From: Syngnathus acus
Taxonomy: Eukaryota > Chordata > Actinopteri > Syngnathiformes > Syngnathidae
Direction of reading: 5' to 3'
NCBI RefSeq assembly: GCF_901709675.1
Contig: NC_051108.1
Location: forward strand, 1-64,000
Length of the DNA: 64,000 nt
The notes beneath the pieces were generated by a model that was not told the DNA's origin, ran no database searches, and worked only from the letters and a program-made list of their open reading frames with translations. The position numbers and the translations under genes were made by a program. Below, piece by piece: positions 37,430-49,788 of the stretch; position 1 is the stretch's first letter, and each line of letters starts with the position of its first letter.

Positions 37430-38110
37430 GGGAGGAACCAGCTTTAGGGCGCATTACCGCCACCTACTGTGTTGGAGTGTGAACCACAGGTGCATCAGTT
37501 TTGTTCATCAGAACTTTACCTGTTTGTATTCTTCCCACCAAATTAGACATCTAAAAAGAATGTTGTATTCGTTTGGTGCGGTTCCTCTTCAGACATTTTG
37601 TACATTTTGCAAGTCAAGTACACACATCCACGCTTGTGCTCCCATTGGACAGCAATGACCAGGGCAGAGCGGCACACAGAGCAGACCCGGAACTGAAGGA
37701 AAACATACGAGTGCTACGCGCTGCGTTCCTGCTCTTTGAAAGAGCGGTTACGTTTAGCCACAGATGAGCTCAGATGCGTTGCCACTGTCGGTCAGCACCA
37801 ACATGGACCTCTTCCTCCGCTTGAAGCTACCTGACCGGCATTACACGATGTGCAATAACTATTATTTACTTCCTGTACTTACCTATTTCATGTTTATATA
37901 AATAGCCATATAGTATATATTGTAAATAAGATTCTTTCACTTTTATTCATTACGGCCCCTTTATACTTCTTCATTTTTGTTACGTTTATTTTTGGGGATT
38001 TCTTTTTTCTACATTCTCACTGCACTGGAAAAGGAGAAGCTCTCCAATTTCGTTGTACAATTGCATCGTAAAATGACAACAAAGGGCATTCTATTCTATT
38101 CTATTCTTAA
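37430..38110. repeat. Mosaic of interspersed repeats ending in a LINE 3' tail
   Basis: 37430-37710 is related to 16480-16900 (shared gtttggtgcggttcc, cacatccacgcttgtg, cattaccgccac). From about 37840 comes a 5'-truncated LINE 3' end with an AT-rich stretch, then ctccaatttcgttgtac, aaatgacaacaaagggcatt and an (ATTCT)n tail at 38090-38106. No reading frame survives. Confidence 0.65.
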
Positions 38111-39716
38111 ATGGAACTAATGTACCGACTCTGTTGCAGCCAATGAAATAGCGCCACCTGTCGTCATAGCTCCGAATAAATCTCGGAACCGCTCATAAAA
38201 ACAACTCATTCCAAATTGTTTGGAACGAATGCAACCACTGCGTAGTATACTAAAATATTCTATGAATATCGATTTTTGCTATGGTAAATATTGGTAGGGA
38301 CTACTTTGTATTCCCCAAATATGTCCCTACCAGCTCGATCTATGGTGCACACGGTCCTTCAGGACTTGAATAAGCATCAATGGTGAAGTGAAGCAGTTAT
38401 TACAATCAAGCAAGTGACAAAGACCAAAAGAAGTCCAATATGAAAAATTCGGATTTATTTGAAATGTATGAATCAGTCACTCATTCCACACGTCTATAGG
38501 TGATTCACAATGAACTGAAATAAATTAGGAACATATTGAAGCTGCTGGGCTAACAGCCAGCTACATGAGCAAGTTGAAGCTATTCGCCGTTGAGCACGTC
38601 AAAGGGATCAGTTGCGTTAGCACCTCGATGGTATCGACTCAGTCGCTGAGGTAGTAGTCGCCGCGTTTGGGTGACTGGATCATGCGACGCGAGGCCATCT
38701 CCTCGGTAGAGTGTCGGCTGATGAGCGGCTAGCGATGCCCCGAGTAGGGGATGATGTGGGTGAAGCCAGAATGAAGATGTACGTATAGCAGCCGCCAGCG
38801 ACACAAACGTGCGCGCGCGGCACGCGCACACGCACGCACGCAAAACGACCGCAAAGAATCGCGACTAGCTTAGCGCCAGACAGGTTAGAGTCAGGGTATT
38901 TGGGAACCCGCGACTCATCATCACGGATTGGGATCGTTTCAACCCGAAGCGTGCCGCTTTAAATGCGAGTTTGTTTGGAGCGCCGCAGAGTGAATGAACA
39001 ATGTCACAATGTGGCGGTTTGGCTGAGCAGCAAGCAAATCCTACCAGCATCCGCTTACATGCGCAAGGAAACAACAGCGGCGCCTTTGAGAGCATACAAA
39101 GTGATCGAGCCGCTTTTGTCTGCTGATGCGAGTTTGTACCTGAGATGAAAGACAGATGAAACCTTCACAACCAAAAGTTGGATGGATGTCTGATGAAGGA
39201 AATAAAAGTCAAGCGTTGACATTGACAAGAAGTAAATGTGCGCCAAAGGGTCGCAAACACTCAATGTTGTTCAATGGAATACATAAGCTCAGACGAGTCC
39301 GCGATTCCACTTCAACTGAATCTTTTCCCACAGATACGACCGGTCAATTGTGATTTGAACGTAAACAACGATTCGGGACAAAAACTATCTGAAAGTACAC
39401 AAAGCCTTTCTGTCAAACTTGAAATACTTGAAAGTCATCACAGTCCTTTTTGGGTCCTATCTACAAGTGTCTTTCTGTCGATGTGGGAAAGGTCGCGATG
39501 GGCTGGAGACGGCCACCCGCTCGCACGCACGCACACACACACAGGTACCTGTGGTCCGGAGCCAAGAAGCTTCTTGAGGGATGAGCGGGCGTCCCGTCGT
39601 CAAAGTACGCCACGCGTTCCTTTTGTCCTCCCGCTTGTCCCGTGGGGTGAGCTCCCTCGGGCAAAGACGGACTACTTCTCACTTGCCCGACCCGAGAGAA
39701 ACGACGGCGGTTGGTG
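38111..39716. other. Intergenic region and likely gje1 3' UTR
   Basis: No coding exon seen. AATAAA on the minus strand at 38454-38459 could end a long gje1 3' untranslated region. A short CGCA-rich patch lies at about 38810-38840. Confidence 0.45.
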
Positions 39717-40936
39717 TCAGTGGTTGTTGAGATAGCCCAGTCGTCTGCAGAGGATCTCAAAGATCTCGGCCACGCACAGGAGGATGGTGATGACGGTGAA
39801 GGTGTACATGGCGCTCAAGAAGATGGTTTTCTCAAAGTGTTCAGGCACCATGCACTTGGTCACGTTGAAGGTCTTCTCCAACGCACTGGCATCGCACATG
39901 TAGAGCGGGTGGACCTGAGGCACACACACAAAGGATGCCGCTCAGGTTGGATTTTGCCGCGAGCCTCGCCACCCTCCGACGCTCAAGGCCTGGCAATTTG
40001 AGACAAAAGCGCCGCCGCTTTGCACAGAAGAACTCGGCGCCCATTCCACGTCCATCGTCGGCCATCCGGGTCACGGCGATCCACTGAAGTTTACGACCTG
40101 GGTGACTGAAAGCGGAGCAAACACTCACTGTGGCGCTTTTTCACACCTGGAAGCCAAAGAGATGACTCTGAAGCCAGAAGGCGATGACCTCCAAAATGAT
40201 GCGCAAGAGAACGGAGATGATGTAGAAGACGGTGTAGACGGGTCGCTCCAGGATCTCCTCCTGGTCGATGTTCTTGCAGGCGGCGTAGAGGTGGAACACG
40301 GCGCCCGGAACCAACACCGTGACCAGCTGCAAAGCCCAGAACACCTGCCAGGCGGTCGCATTGTCATTTCTATCCAGCAGATTTGCGCCCACGTCAGCCC
40401 GTCTTCGGTACCTGCGGCGTTATGGGTCTGAACTGGTTGTAGCAGTAGAGGTTGAGTTCCCTGCGATCCGGGTCACAGCTGAAGTGCAGTGCTTCATTTC
40501 CGTACACGGCGAAGCCCAGAACTCCCAGGAAGAACATCCGCACCGAGCCGAAGAACAAGGTGTGGAACTGGCCGATCACCGTCGGAGGCCTGAGCTGGAA
40601 GGCACAAGCGCAGGCATCGACAGACGGACGGACGAACGGACGAGAAGAGCGGACAGACGGGGGTGCCCGGCCGGACGGCCGGACGCGTGAATGTTTCTTT
40701 GGTTGGCCCTCAGCTGAAAGCTTTTCAGCGTGCCACACAGAGCCTCCTCCCTCCATCAAACAACCTCCTCCTGAGCCCGGTTTCACTGTTTTGCTTTGGG
40801 TCTGCCCTCGCTCACCCCCCCCCCCCCCCCCCCCTTCCACCTTAAGTCTCACTCCACGGCCGGCCTCCCCCTTACAGATGTCGTCGGTGTGACTTACGCA
40901 GCCCTCGTAGAAGTTCTTGATGTAGTTTAAGGACAT
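39717..40936 (-). CDS. gje1: Gap junction protein epsilon 1 (connexin 23)
   Basis: An atypical connexin; in fish, Cx23 has been linked to lens and eye. Four exons: 40936-40898 (39 nt, MSLNYIKNFYEGC), 40594-40412, 40344-40147, 39914-39717, in total 618 nt and 205 residues, the same length as I recall for human GJE1. All introns are phase 0. Four hydrophobic segments are present. The first extracellular loop has two cysteines (HFSCDPDRRELNLYC) and the second has two (LYMCDASALE and TKCMVPEHFEKTIF), rather than the three per loop of ordinary connexins. Low cysteine number is a known trait of this family, which is thought to form hemichannels rather than classical junctions. It sits between vta1 and nmbr as on human 6q24 and is divergent from nmbr. 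Confidence 0.97.
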
Positions 40937-42595
40937 GTTTGGGCCGTTGGTCTGCGTCCGGGGCACTTGTGGGCCCACGTGGCAGCGGGCGCACAACCGC
41001 CCTCTGCCTGCCCGTCCCCATGCAAAGCCCGTGTCAATGCATATTTGGGGGCCTTTTATCTGCATCAATTGACTCGCTCAGTGGACACAGTAGGGTCAAC
41101 AATGGCCCCGCGGGCTGGCTGCTCCCTGCATTCTAATCCCCACAGGACTCTGTCAGCGAAAAACTCAACCTCCAACGCTCACCACAAACATGCGACAAAG
41201 ACACAACGCGGGCCTCTTTGGGCCCGGGCAACGTCTTCCCGGGGCTCCCCCGACCGGCCGGCCCGCTGGCCGGCCTCCCGTCCGTTCGTCCTGCGCTCGC
41301 ACGCAACACACGTCAACGCTCAAATTGGCGCCATCCAGTCGAGCTCGAGGCTGGCGCCCCTGACGAGGCGACGCGACGCGACCGGCCGGCGGAACGGTGA
41401 GAGGAAAACACAAAAGTCAGAAAGCGACGACAACACACCCTGCACTGCAAATACTTCTGGAAGAGCATTGACGAAGCCGCCAAACAACGAGGTCCCGCCG
41501 AAGCAAAGCAACACTACGCTTAGCGGCAAAGAAAAGTCAAGTCCACACACCAACCGTAATCCTGGCGGCGTGTTGTTCATCCCCCCCTCTTTTTTCCACT
41601 CGCAGGTCCCAAACGCATGCCGGTCCGGGGCGCCGTGGAGCCCGGGGTCAAGTTGAGGCGCCACGTCCGGCCCACTTCCCGCCGGCCCTTTCACAATCGC
41701 GCGGAGAGCCGCTCGCTGCCGGTGGCCCCGACCGAGCCGCCCCCCTTCTGCCAAAGGACGGACGGGCGCGTCCCTGCGCAAACGAGCCCCGCTACAAGTC
41801 ACGCCGACCTTGGCGGAGCGGGCCCGGTCTCCCGTTTGAAGCTCTTATTGTGGCGCTCCGAAACCGCGGCTTCCTGCGCGTGTTGCCCCAACTCCGGCGT
41901 GTGACAAAGCCTTTTGGTGCGGTCATGTGACCCCGGTCGGTAATGGACAAACACTCAGGAAGAGGAAGCTGTGTTGGGGGGGGGGGGGGGGGGGGGGTAC
42001 GCGTTTGGGACTCGGGGATGGGAATATGAACCAGGGCCGCTCTGCTGCGTCTTACAAATCAAATTAAAGGTTCGGGATGGGCCAGAGAGGGAATAGGCTT
42101 CTATCTATCTAAGTGTCTTTGGGTTTTTGAAAAGCGCTATACAAATTTAATGAATTATTATTATTATTATTATTATTATTCACTCTTGCACTGCATGGGA
42201 AAAATAAAAAATCCAATTTGGTTCCACCGGATTGGCTTAATCTGAACATGTGCATCCGCCGATCCTGTGTGGAATTGTCTTTCCATTTTAACTTGACGAC
42301 TGTGACGAGGTTCGCAATGAATCGACGAAGTGGGATGAGAAGACTGAGCAGGGGTTATAGCTGAAGTAGGCGCGCAAAAAGACGACGTTGAGCAGAGAAC
42401 GGAAAATCTGCGAATTAAGCATGCTTCCTTCGCTCGCTCTGGTGTGCGCGCGCGCGGGCGCCACCGACATAAAAGGAACCTTCGTCGGGACGCGCCTACC
42501 AGTTGCGCGTTCTTCTCATTCAGCACGAGCCTGAACCAAGTTCCTGCGCACTTTTACGCGCGCATCTTTACGCACCTGCACTTGATCCAGTCGCG
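40937..42595. promoter_or_regulatory. Divergent gje1-nmbr intergenic region
   Basis: 1.66 kb between the start codons of gje1 (-) and nmbr (+). The middle (41200-41900) is GC-rich with several open frames that look compositional. It also holds a 22-base G run (41976-41997) and the 3' tail of a SINE or LINE (aagcgctatacaaattt followed by (ATT)n at about 42155-42180). No conserved coding exon was recognised; promoters for both genes must lie here. Confidence 0.55.
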
Positions 42596-45500
42596 ATGGC
42601 CGACGAGTTTCTGTCCCAGTTGGAAGCCGGGAACTCCAGCGATGATCCTGCCGACGGCGCCGGGGGCGAGGGCTGGGCGTCCTCGGACGGCGCATATGCG
42701 GCCGTACGCGGCGTCATGACCTCGGCGTACACGCTGATCGTGCTGGTGGGCGTGCTGGGCAACGTGACGCTGGTGAAGATCTTCGTGAGCACCAGCGCCA
42801 TGAGAAGCGTGCCCAACATCTTCATCAGCAGCCTGGCGGCGGGAGACCTGCTGCTGCTCGTCACCTGCGTGCCAGTCGACGCCCTCCGCTTCTTCTCCGA
42901 GGAGTGGATCCTCGGCGAGGTCGCCTGCAAGCTCCTGCCCGCTGTGCAGCTCACCTCGGTCGGCGTGTCCGTCTTCACGCTCACTGCGCTCAGCGCCGAC
43001 AGGTAAGTGCGTGCGGGTGGGCGGGCTCTCGTCGATCACTTGTCCTCATCAGCTCAGGATCCTCATCATCATATCCTTGACTTCTTTCATTATCTGCACC
43101 GTCATTTTATGGAAATGAAAGAGACTATCGACATGTATTGTTTATTCGGACAGACAAACATGAGCTAACACAAACAGACACACATGACAGCAACTAAAGG
43201 GGTCTACTAAAGGCCGCGTCAGTCATTGTTATGCAATTTGAGCCAACTTAAAAGTGTGAGCACTGCCGCTCTTTTGAAGACGTCTTGGCAAAGTTTGGCA
43301 AAACTACCCGCGTTTCCTCATTCTGCAAAGCGCTGCGGTGGCAGATACGTCTCCTCTACACTGACAATGCGTTCAAGGAAGGAAAGCAGCGATCTTCTTC
43401 TCCGTGTCCTCATCGGGCCGTCGTAATCATCTTGTTGCCGTTGACGCGCCGGTAATTGCGCTGCGTCGAGTGTCAATGGCGCGCTCTCCCCGAAGAAAGG
43501 GCGACCTTCGGCGCAAGATGAGATGTTATTTCCTGACGACCACGTGATCCCATCCCTCCGGCGGAAAGGCCGACGACGCGTGCGCCCGACACACACGCCC
43601 GTAATTAAGCTCCTAATGGGGTAAATGCTGACGCCAGACGCCCTCCGAGCGAGCGAGCGGGAGGGGGAACAACCAGAGAGCGAGCAGAAAAAGGCGTGAC
43701 GAAGACCACGAGTGACAGATGGAACGACGGGAGCACCATCACCTCAGGCGGAGAAGCGCGTGACAAATACGTCGTCAGCGTGCACCTACGCGAAACGGCG
43801 GAGTGAAAGTTACATAGACTTGAAAAGCCAACGACATACTTACACGCTTGAGTGCAGCGGCAGCATTATTATTATTTTCTTAAAGAGGGTGTGAACAATG
43901 TGAGACACGCAAGGCAAGCTAGCGTATTGACGCACCGGCGTCGGTTCGGGCGCACCGGCGACCGACCCTGGCGCACGTGTGCGTGGCAGGTACAAGGCCA
44001 TCGTGAAGCCCATGGACATCCAGGCGTCCGGCGCCGTTTTGCGGACCTGCGCCAAAGCCGCCGCCATCTGGCTGCTGTCCGTCCTGCTCGCCGTACCCGA
44101 GGCCATCTTTTCCCAGGTGGTATCCATGCAGGTAAGGCGTGGTGTGGTGTGGCGCCCGTGCTAATGCCGCCGTGACGGGAGCCGAGGTGCATTTGATGTC
44201 ATTTATCATTTGGGTTCTGCAATGGGAATTTGCTCTTTGTTCCGTTTGCTGTCGCTCGCTTCCTTTTGTGCTCGTCTTTGGCTGGTTCAAATTTTTGAGC
44301 TGCTGGACGCTGAGGAAAAAAAAGCGGGCATACCGGAGCAGAACGGGGTAAGACTTGAAAGGAGTTGCTCTTTTTTTCCTCACTCGATCGACGACCCGCT
44401 CAGTGACGGACGGTCTCTTACCTTCGTCCCTCCCTTCTGTCGCCTCCGTTGTCTTCCTCAATCCCTCCACGCTTTCTGTCATCGGAGGAACTCGAATCAG
44501 TTTGAGATTTCCAATGAAGTGATGAGCAGAGAAGGCGGCCAGCGACGGGAAAAGTCAAGCAGGAGCAATACCTGCGACCAAAACGCAACACGCAAGTCAT
44601 GTCAGACACTTTGCAGTTGTTCTTTGTGCGCTCTCTCAGGGTCAGAGGGGCCCCGAGAACGCCAGCTTCCTCAACTGCGTGCCGTACCCTCTGTCTGAGC
44701 AGACGCATCCCAAGGTCCACGCCGTCATGCTCTTCCTGGTCTACTTCCTGTTCCCGCTGAGCATCATTTCCGTGTACTACTACCATATTGCGCGCACGCT
44801 GGTGCGCAGCGCGCGGGACATGCCAGGCGAGGTCAGCGAGCACACCAAGAGACAGGTCAGACTCCGCCCACTCCCCCGTGTGCATGCATGCGTGCGTGCG
44901 TGCGTGTGCATGAGATGCTGCGTCCTCATCCACCGCACAGAAGGGAGGCGTCGCCACCGCCCTCTCAGTAGCGACGCTCGCCTCTGGCGCCTCGGACTCG
45001 CGCCTAAAAGCAAAGGCACACGTACAAGTCGATGCCGTTGGTCCCGTGTTGGCGACAATGACGAGGAGCGGCGTACGTAGTGCCGGCCACTTGAGGAATA
45101 TTGATGATGGGGCGACCTTTTGCAGGCAGGCGTCTCATCTTTTTATTCCTTCAACTCAAATGTCATGTTGGGAGGTGGCAAGTGGAGAGCACCTAGTCCA
45201 CTCAATCACAGTAGGACACCTGCACAGACATGTCAAACGTACATGAGGCAAAACAAGCCAAGCCTGAAACGGTCGCCCGGCCCGGCCCGGCCCGGCCCAA
45301 CCTGGCCTAACTTTGAGCCCCTTCCCTGCCCAATACTCGTGCGGCTTCAGTTGCGCCCAACAAAGTGAGCAGCCCCCATTCTGACATAACGCGACCTTTC
45401 TGGCATGGAGACATGAAGTGGAGCCATAAAGAAGGTCAAATAAAAGATCACGAATGAGCGGTGGGAGATGAAGAAGGGAAAGGAGTTGAAATATTGTTAG

Positions 45501-46121
45501 ACCGGGGGACCAACGAGGAGGAGCGGCAGTAAAAAAATCAACCCAAAGAGGTCAATTAGTGGCCAAACGGCGGCGACGTGACGCTTGCTCGCCGTCTCTA
45601 CCCACGCTAACAACGAGCCCCCCCCCGGCAGATGGAGACAAGGAAGCGGCTGGCAAAGATCGTACTGGTCTTCGTGGGTTTGTTTGCGCTGTGCTGGCTC
45701 CCCAACCACGTGCTCTACCTGTACCGCTCCTTCCGCTACCAGCAGATGGACCTGTCGCTAGCGCACCTGGTGCTAACGCTGCTAGCTCGCATCCTCAGCT
45801 TCTCGTCATCCTGCGTCAACCCCTTCGCACTCTACCTGCTGAGCGACAGCTTCCGACGACACTTCAACAGGTTTGGACCGCTTGAAGAAAAAACAGCTCA
45901 AAATCAAACTATTGAAACGCTCCAAGAAGAAGGATTTGCCGCCCTCTGACGCGATGTGCGATTTTGTGTGTGTCAGTCAGCTGCGCTGCGGGGGCGGGGC
46001 AGGGCGCGGCGCAGTCGTGCGTCCCGACCGTCAGGCCAGCTACCTGTACAGCACGTCCCACGTCCGTCTGACCTCCGTCAAAAAGGCCGCGCCCACCGTC
46101 GGCAGCAGGCAGGAAGCGTGA
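42596..46121 (+). CDS. nmbr: Neuromedin B receptor (bombesin receptor BB1)
   Basis: A class A GPCR for neuromedin B, normally Gq-coupled. Five coding exons: 42596-43002, 43990-44131, 44640-44855, 45632-45870, 45977-46121, giving 1149 nt and 382 residues (human 390). The start is the first in-frame ATG (context gcgATGg). TM1-3 with [20 protein letters not shown] lead to SADR|YKAIV; TM4 is [16 protein letters not shown]2 has FLNCVPYP; then TM5 and ICL3 ([17 protein letters not shown]), TM6 with CWLPNH, TM7 with [12 protein letters not shown], and tail SQLRCGG. Mammalian NMBR has three coding exons; here two extra introns occur, after SMQ in ECL2 and inside the C-tail. The last intron has a weak donor (gtttgg) and reading through gives an alternative tail ending at 45949. 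It is divergent from gje1. Confidence 0.97.
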
Positions 46122-46278
46122 CCGGCGAGCGGGATGAGGTCACGTGACGCTCGGACCAATCAGCGCATCGACGAAGAAGCTCTCAAATGGGATGAATTGC
46201 CTCGTCGGTTCCGCTTGATGGCGGTGACCGCACTCCGCCGGTCTTTGGCTGCTGATATCACTGTGTCGTCTCAGTCCT

Positions 46279-46284
46279 AATAAA
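46279..46284 (+). terminator. Poly(A) signal of nmbr
   Basis: AATAAA lies 158 bases after the nmbr stop codon, in the context cctaataaaagag. Confidence 0.7.
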
Positions 46285-46557
46285 AGAGCACAAAGTCAGT
46301 ATGAAGGTGTGAGCATGTGCTAAAATAAGCCATATTAAATGCAACTTCCGTCCGTTTGCGCAGAAGAAAGAGACGACGCCACTCGTGCGCTGGGGGGGAG
46401 GGAGGGAGAGAACGCAACTTTGATTTGCTCCGGGTGAGGCTGACCTTGTTATCTGTGGCAAGCCAGAAAACAGAAAACAAAGCAGACACTTGCATACTCA
46501 CAAGCACAAAGAAGCTTTCTTGGAGTGAATGCGTTTCGCTGGGACAAGACACACATG

Positions 46558-46635
46558 TCAAGTCAAGTCAAGTTTATTTGTATAGCCCTAAATCACAAGC
46601 AGTCTCAAAGGGCTTCACATAGACAAAAATTGACA
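46558..46635 (-). repeat. Reversed SINE/LINE-tail fragment
   Basis: gtttatttgtatagcccta followed by ctcaaagggcttcacatag is the reverse complement of the common fish repeat tail related to the one at 42155. It abuts the LINE reading frame and marks its 5' truncation point. Confidence 0.6.
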
Positions 46636-48210
46636 ATTATTCTCAAACCTCCCATTTATAGCAAAACTTCTTGAAAAAGTAGTAGCACAGCAGCTTAATG
46701 ATTACATGGTCGCCAATAATCGATATGACTCTTTTCAGTCTGGTTTTAGAGCTAATCATTCCACTGAGACAGCACTTGCTAAAGTGACTAACGATCTCCT
46801 CATAGCTATGGATTCAAACACTTCATCTGTACTGTTACTACTCGATCTTAGTGCTGCCTTCGACACTGTAGACTTTGATATTTTATTAGGGCGTCTTAAA
46901 AGTTGTGTTGGTATTTCAGGGTCAGCACTAGGCTGGTTCCATTCCTATCTATCAAATAGGACGCACCGAGTGGTCCATGGCAATGCGTCCTCTGAGCTCT
47001 ATAATGTTACGTGTGGTGTCCCACAGGGATCGGTTCTCGGACCAATTTTATTTAATATTTATATGATCCCGCTTGGGGACATAATACGTAAATATAATAT
47101 TAGTTTTCAATGCTACGCGGATGACACCCAATTATATATGCCATTATCGATGACAGATCCGCGTGATTGTTGTAATCTTGAGGCATGCCTTGCGGAGATC
47201 AAGCAATGGATGTCTCTCAACTTCCTTCGTCTTAACCCAGATAAAACTGAGATGTTGATAATTGGTCCAACTCGTTTTCAACACTTGTTCAAGGAAACCG
47301 CTATAACTATAGATAACCGTACTATCACTCAGAGCGATACTGTAACTAATCTCGGGGTAATGTTTGACCAAACTCTCTCCTTTCAAAAGCACATTAAGAA
47401 TATAACCAGAATTGCGTTCTTTCACCTTCGTAATATTGCAAAGATTCGTCCGATCCTCTCGACCGGTGATGCGGAAACTATTATACATGCGTTCGTCACG
47501 TCGCGCCTGGACTACTGTAATGTACTATTCTCTGGTCTTCCTAAGTCCCGCATCAAAAGTCTACAGTTAGTACAAAATGCTGCTGCAAGGCTGCTCTCAC
47601 GGACAAGAAAATTTGATCACATTACCCCAATATTAGCCAACTTACATTGGCTCCCGGTCCATTTAAGATGTGACTTCAAGGTTCTTCTATTAACCTATAA
47701 ATCATTGCATGGCTTAGCGCCTTCGTATCTCGTCGACCTAGTTGTTCCTTATGCTCCGTCTCGTAACCTTCGTTCGCAAAACGCTACCCTTTTAGCGACA
47801 CCGAGGGCCAAGAAAGTGTCTGCAGGGTCTAGAGCATTTTCTATCCGGGCTCCAGAGCTTTGGAATGCCCTCCCAATGGATATTAGGACTGCTACCTCAG
47901 TAGAAACATTTAAGACACGTTTAAAGACACATTTCTATGACATGGCCTTTAACTAACTTGGAGTGGCCGATTCGGCCGGAGTTTGTTTTGTTTTCTCTCC
48001 CCCCCCTCCCCGGCCGGGGAGGTGGTTAGGTGGCACCCAAGCTGACAGCGGCTATCTGGATTCTTGTGGGCTAATTCAGGTTGGGGGAACTGCAGCTCAA
48101 CCTCCATAGCCAGGATAGCAGAGGGCTCCTCTGGCAGCCCTTCGCTCTGACTTGGACATCTACTTTTGATTTTCATATTATGTATTATTTGTGCTCGTGT
48201 TTGATTAGTG
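46636..48210 (+). mobile_element. 5'-truncated L2/CR1-type LINE with an intact RT reading frame
   Basis: An open frame runs from 46636 (in-frame before the first ATG at 46706) to the stop at 47956. It encodes most of a reverse transcriptase: FRANHSTETALAKV, LLLDLSAAFDTVD, CGVPQGSVLGPILFN, the catalytic YADD box in FQCYADDTQLY, FLRLNPDKTEMLI, and the C-terminal region HWLPVHLRCDFKVLL and RAPELWNALP. The endonuclease and the first RT blocks are missing, so it cannot be autonomous. The 3' untranslated part (C-rich at 47997-48012) extends to about 48210, where an hAT relic starts. The intact frame suggests fairly recent insertion. Confidence 0.88.
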
Positions 48211-48400
48211 CAGTCCTTCTCAAATAGTGGGGCGCGCCCCCCTGGAGGAGGGGAGTGGGGGGGCGGTACCAAGTAGGGCGCGTGTGACACCAGGGAACAT
48301 GCTTTTCTTTTGGTTGTACGAGATTAAAGGGTAATTAGACATCCACTGCAGTAGATGGGAGTGGCGGTAAGAGTAAGAGGAGTGAATATTCGCTCTACGG

Positions 48401-49521
48401 CAGTGTTTCCCAAACTTTTTTCATTCACGGCACACCTTTTCATTGGAAAAAATCTCGCGGCACACCGCCAACAAAAATCTGTTATGTTCCTATATTAAAA
48501 TCAGTTATATTACAACGAAAGACGTAAAGTCCTATTCCTATATATATATATGTATGGAGAGTCGAATAATTTAATAGAAATAAATACTAAATATTCTTTA
48601 GATTGTATTCCTTTTTTAAAATAAAAGTGACAGTTTTTTAAAAAGGTTTTAGACGGTGTAAGAAATAAACTATTTAAAGTGATTGTGATTAAAATAAAAG
48701 AATCAACGTGATTTTGTTTACTGTTTTAGACTAGGTCTATAAATATTGCAACAATAAGAACAAAGTCACTTTTAAAGACGCTCTGCTGTTCTGACAGCAG
48801 CTGAGTGGCTATCACAGTCGAGGTGTCTCGACTTGACTGTTTATTTTATGGATGTGAAAAATAACCAATCCAGGTTCTCCGGTTGAACTGCATACTCTGA
48901 TTTCCATTGGACCACAAACGCACCACAACCGTCATAGTGTCTGTCACTGTTAGCAAAAGCACACAGCAACACACACACAAACTGAATATGTGCCGATGCA
49001 ATACAATCAGACCGACACAATATGAAATCTCAAGATTCTCCGATTCTCCACGCATGCACGATTAGCAAGTGGCTGACCAGGCCTTGCGCGAACTGACCAG
49101 TGGTTTGGCGATCCTGTTTACAATGCGCTCCGTAATTAATATTTGACAATCCCACGGCACCGCTGAACGTCTCTCACGGCACACCAGTGTGTGCTGAGTA
49201 CAGTGTCAGCATTTCTTCTCTTAAAAAAACTTCTCCATCACTGTCACTATCGACTCGTCTCGCTATCCACAATGACAACGTCGCTAGCAATGCTACCTGC
49301 ATGGGCATCCCATATACCTGCCGCTGCATCCATGCGTCACCAATTTTCTCGTCTGCAAGCACAAGGCGAATCGCTACCTGCTGCTGCCACCTTCTGATAT
49401 GGAAGATATGATTACGGTGCCGGGCGCTACACCGCACAGGCGCACAAATTGGAGAATTTCCCACGGCACCCCTGACAATATTTTGCAGAGTGTGCCGCGG
49501 CACCCCGGTTGAAAAACACTG
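48401..49521. mobile_element. Nested non-autonomous hAT element with perfect 8-bp target duplication
   Basis: A 1121-bp element with ends cagtgtttcccaaac and gttgaaaaacactg, flanked on both sides by ctctacgg (48393-48400 and 49522-49529). The subterminal regions share the word cacggcac or cggcacac several times (48425-48470, 49150-49190, 49460-49505). No transposase frame is present. Removing it rejoins the flanking older hAT. Confidence 0.93.
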
Positions 49522-49578
49522 CTCTACGGATCATACGCACACAGCACAGAGCAGGCGATAAAAAAGCAGTGGGACACC

Positions 49579-49788
49579 ATGGATAAATATTTAACAGTGC
49601 TGAAAAGAACGGCAGAGAGAGACGGAGATAAGAGAATTGAGAGTCACACGAACGCTAAGAGCAGGAAATATAACGAAGCGTACGTAGCGCTCGGCTTCAG
49701 TGTGACTACGATGGGAGACGAGGAAAGACCGGTGTGTTTACTGTGCCTTACAATGTTGGCAGCGGACAGTATGAAGCCAAATAAATGA
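49579..49788 (+). pseudogene. hAT transposase N-terminal BED-finger fragment
   Basis: 69 codons ending in a stop between the cysteine pair (VCLLCLTML) and the following basic-His segment (RRHLMSLHP) of one zinc finger. The finger is therefore split and the protein truncated. It resembles the SCAND3/ZBED-like hAT transposase family; that assignment is from memory of the motif order. Confidence 0.75.

Noticed and set aside
40967-41656. 229-codon plus-strand frame between gje1 and nmbr
   Set aside because: Low-complexity, Pro/Arg/Ser-rich, no similarity that I can name and no splice context; most likely compositional in a GC-rich promoter region.
41976-41997. 22-base G run as a functional G-quadruplex
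   Set aside because: A homopolymer in an intergenic region is also a common slippage product; nothing nearby supports a function.
42503-42595. Upstream in-frame extension of nmbr
   Set aside because: It contains no ATG before 42596; the extension would need a non-ATG start and has no similarity to bombesin receptors.
43919-44482. 187-codon minus-strand frame over nmbr
   Set aside because: Antisense to the nmbr TM4 exon and the following intron.
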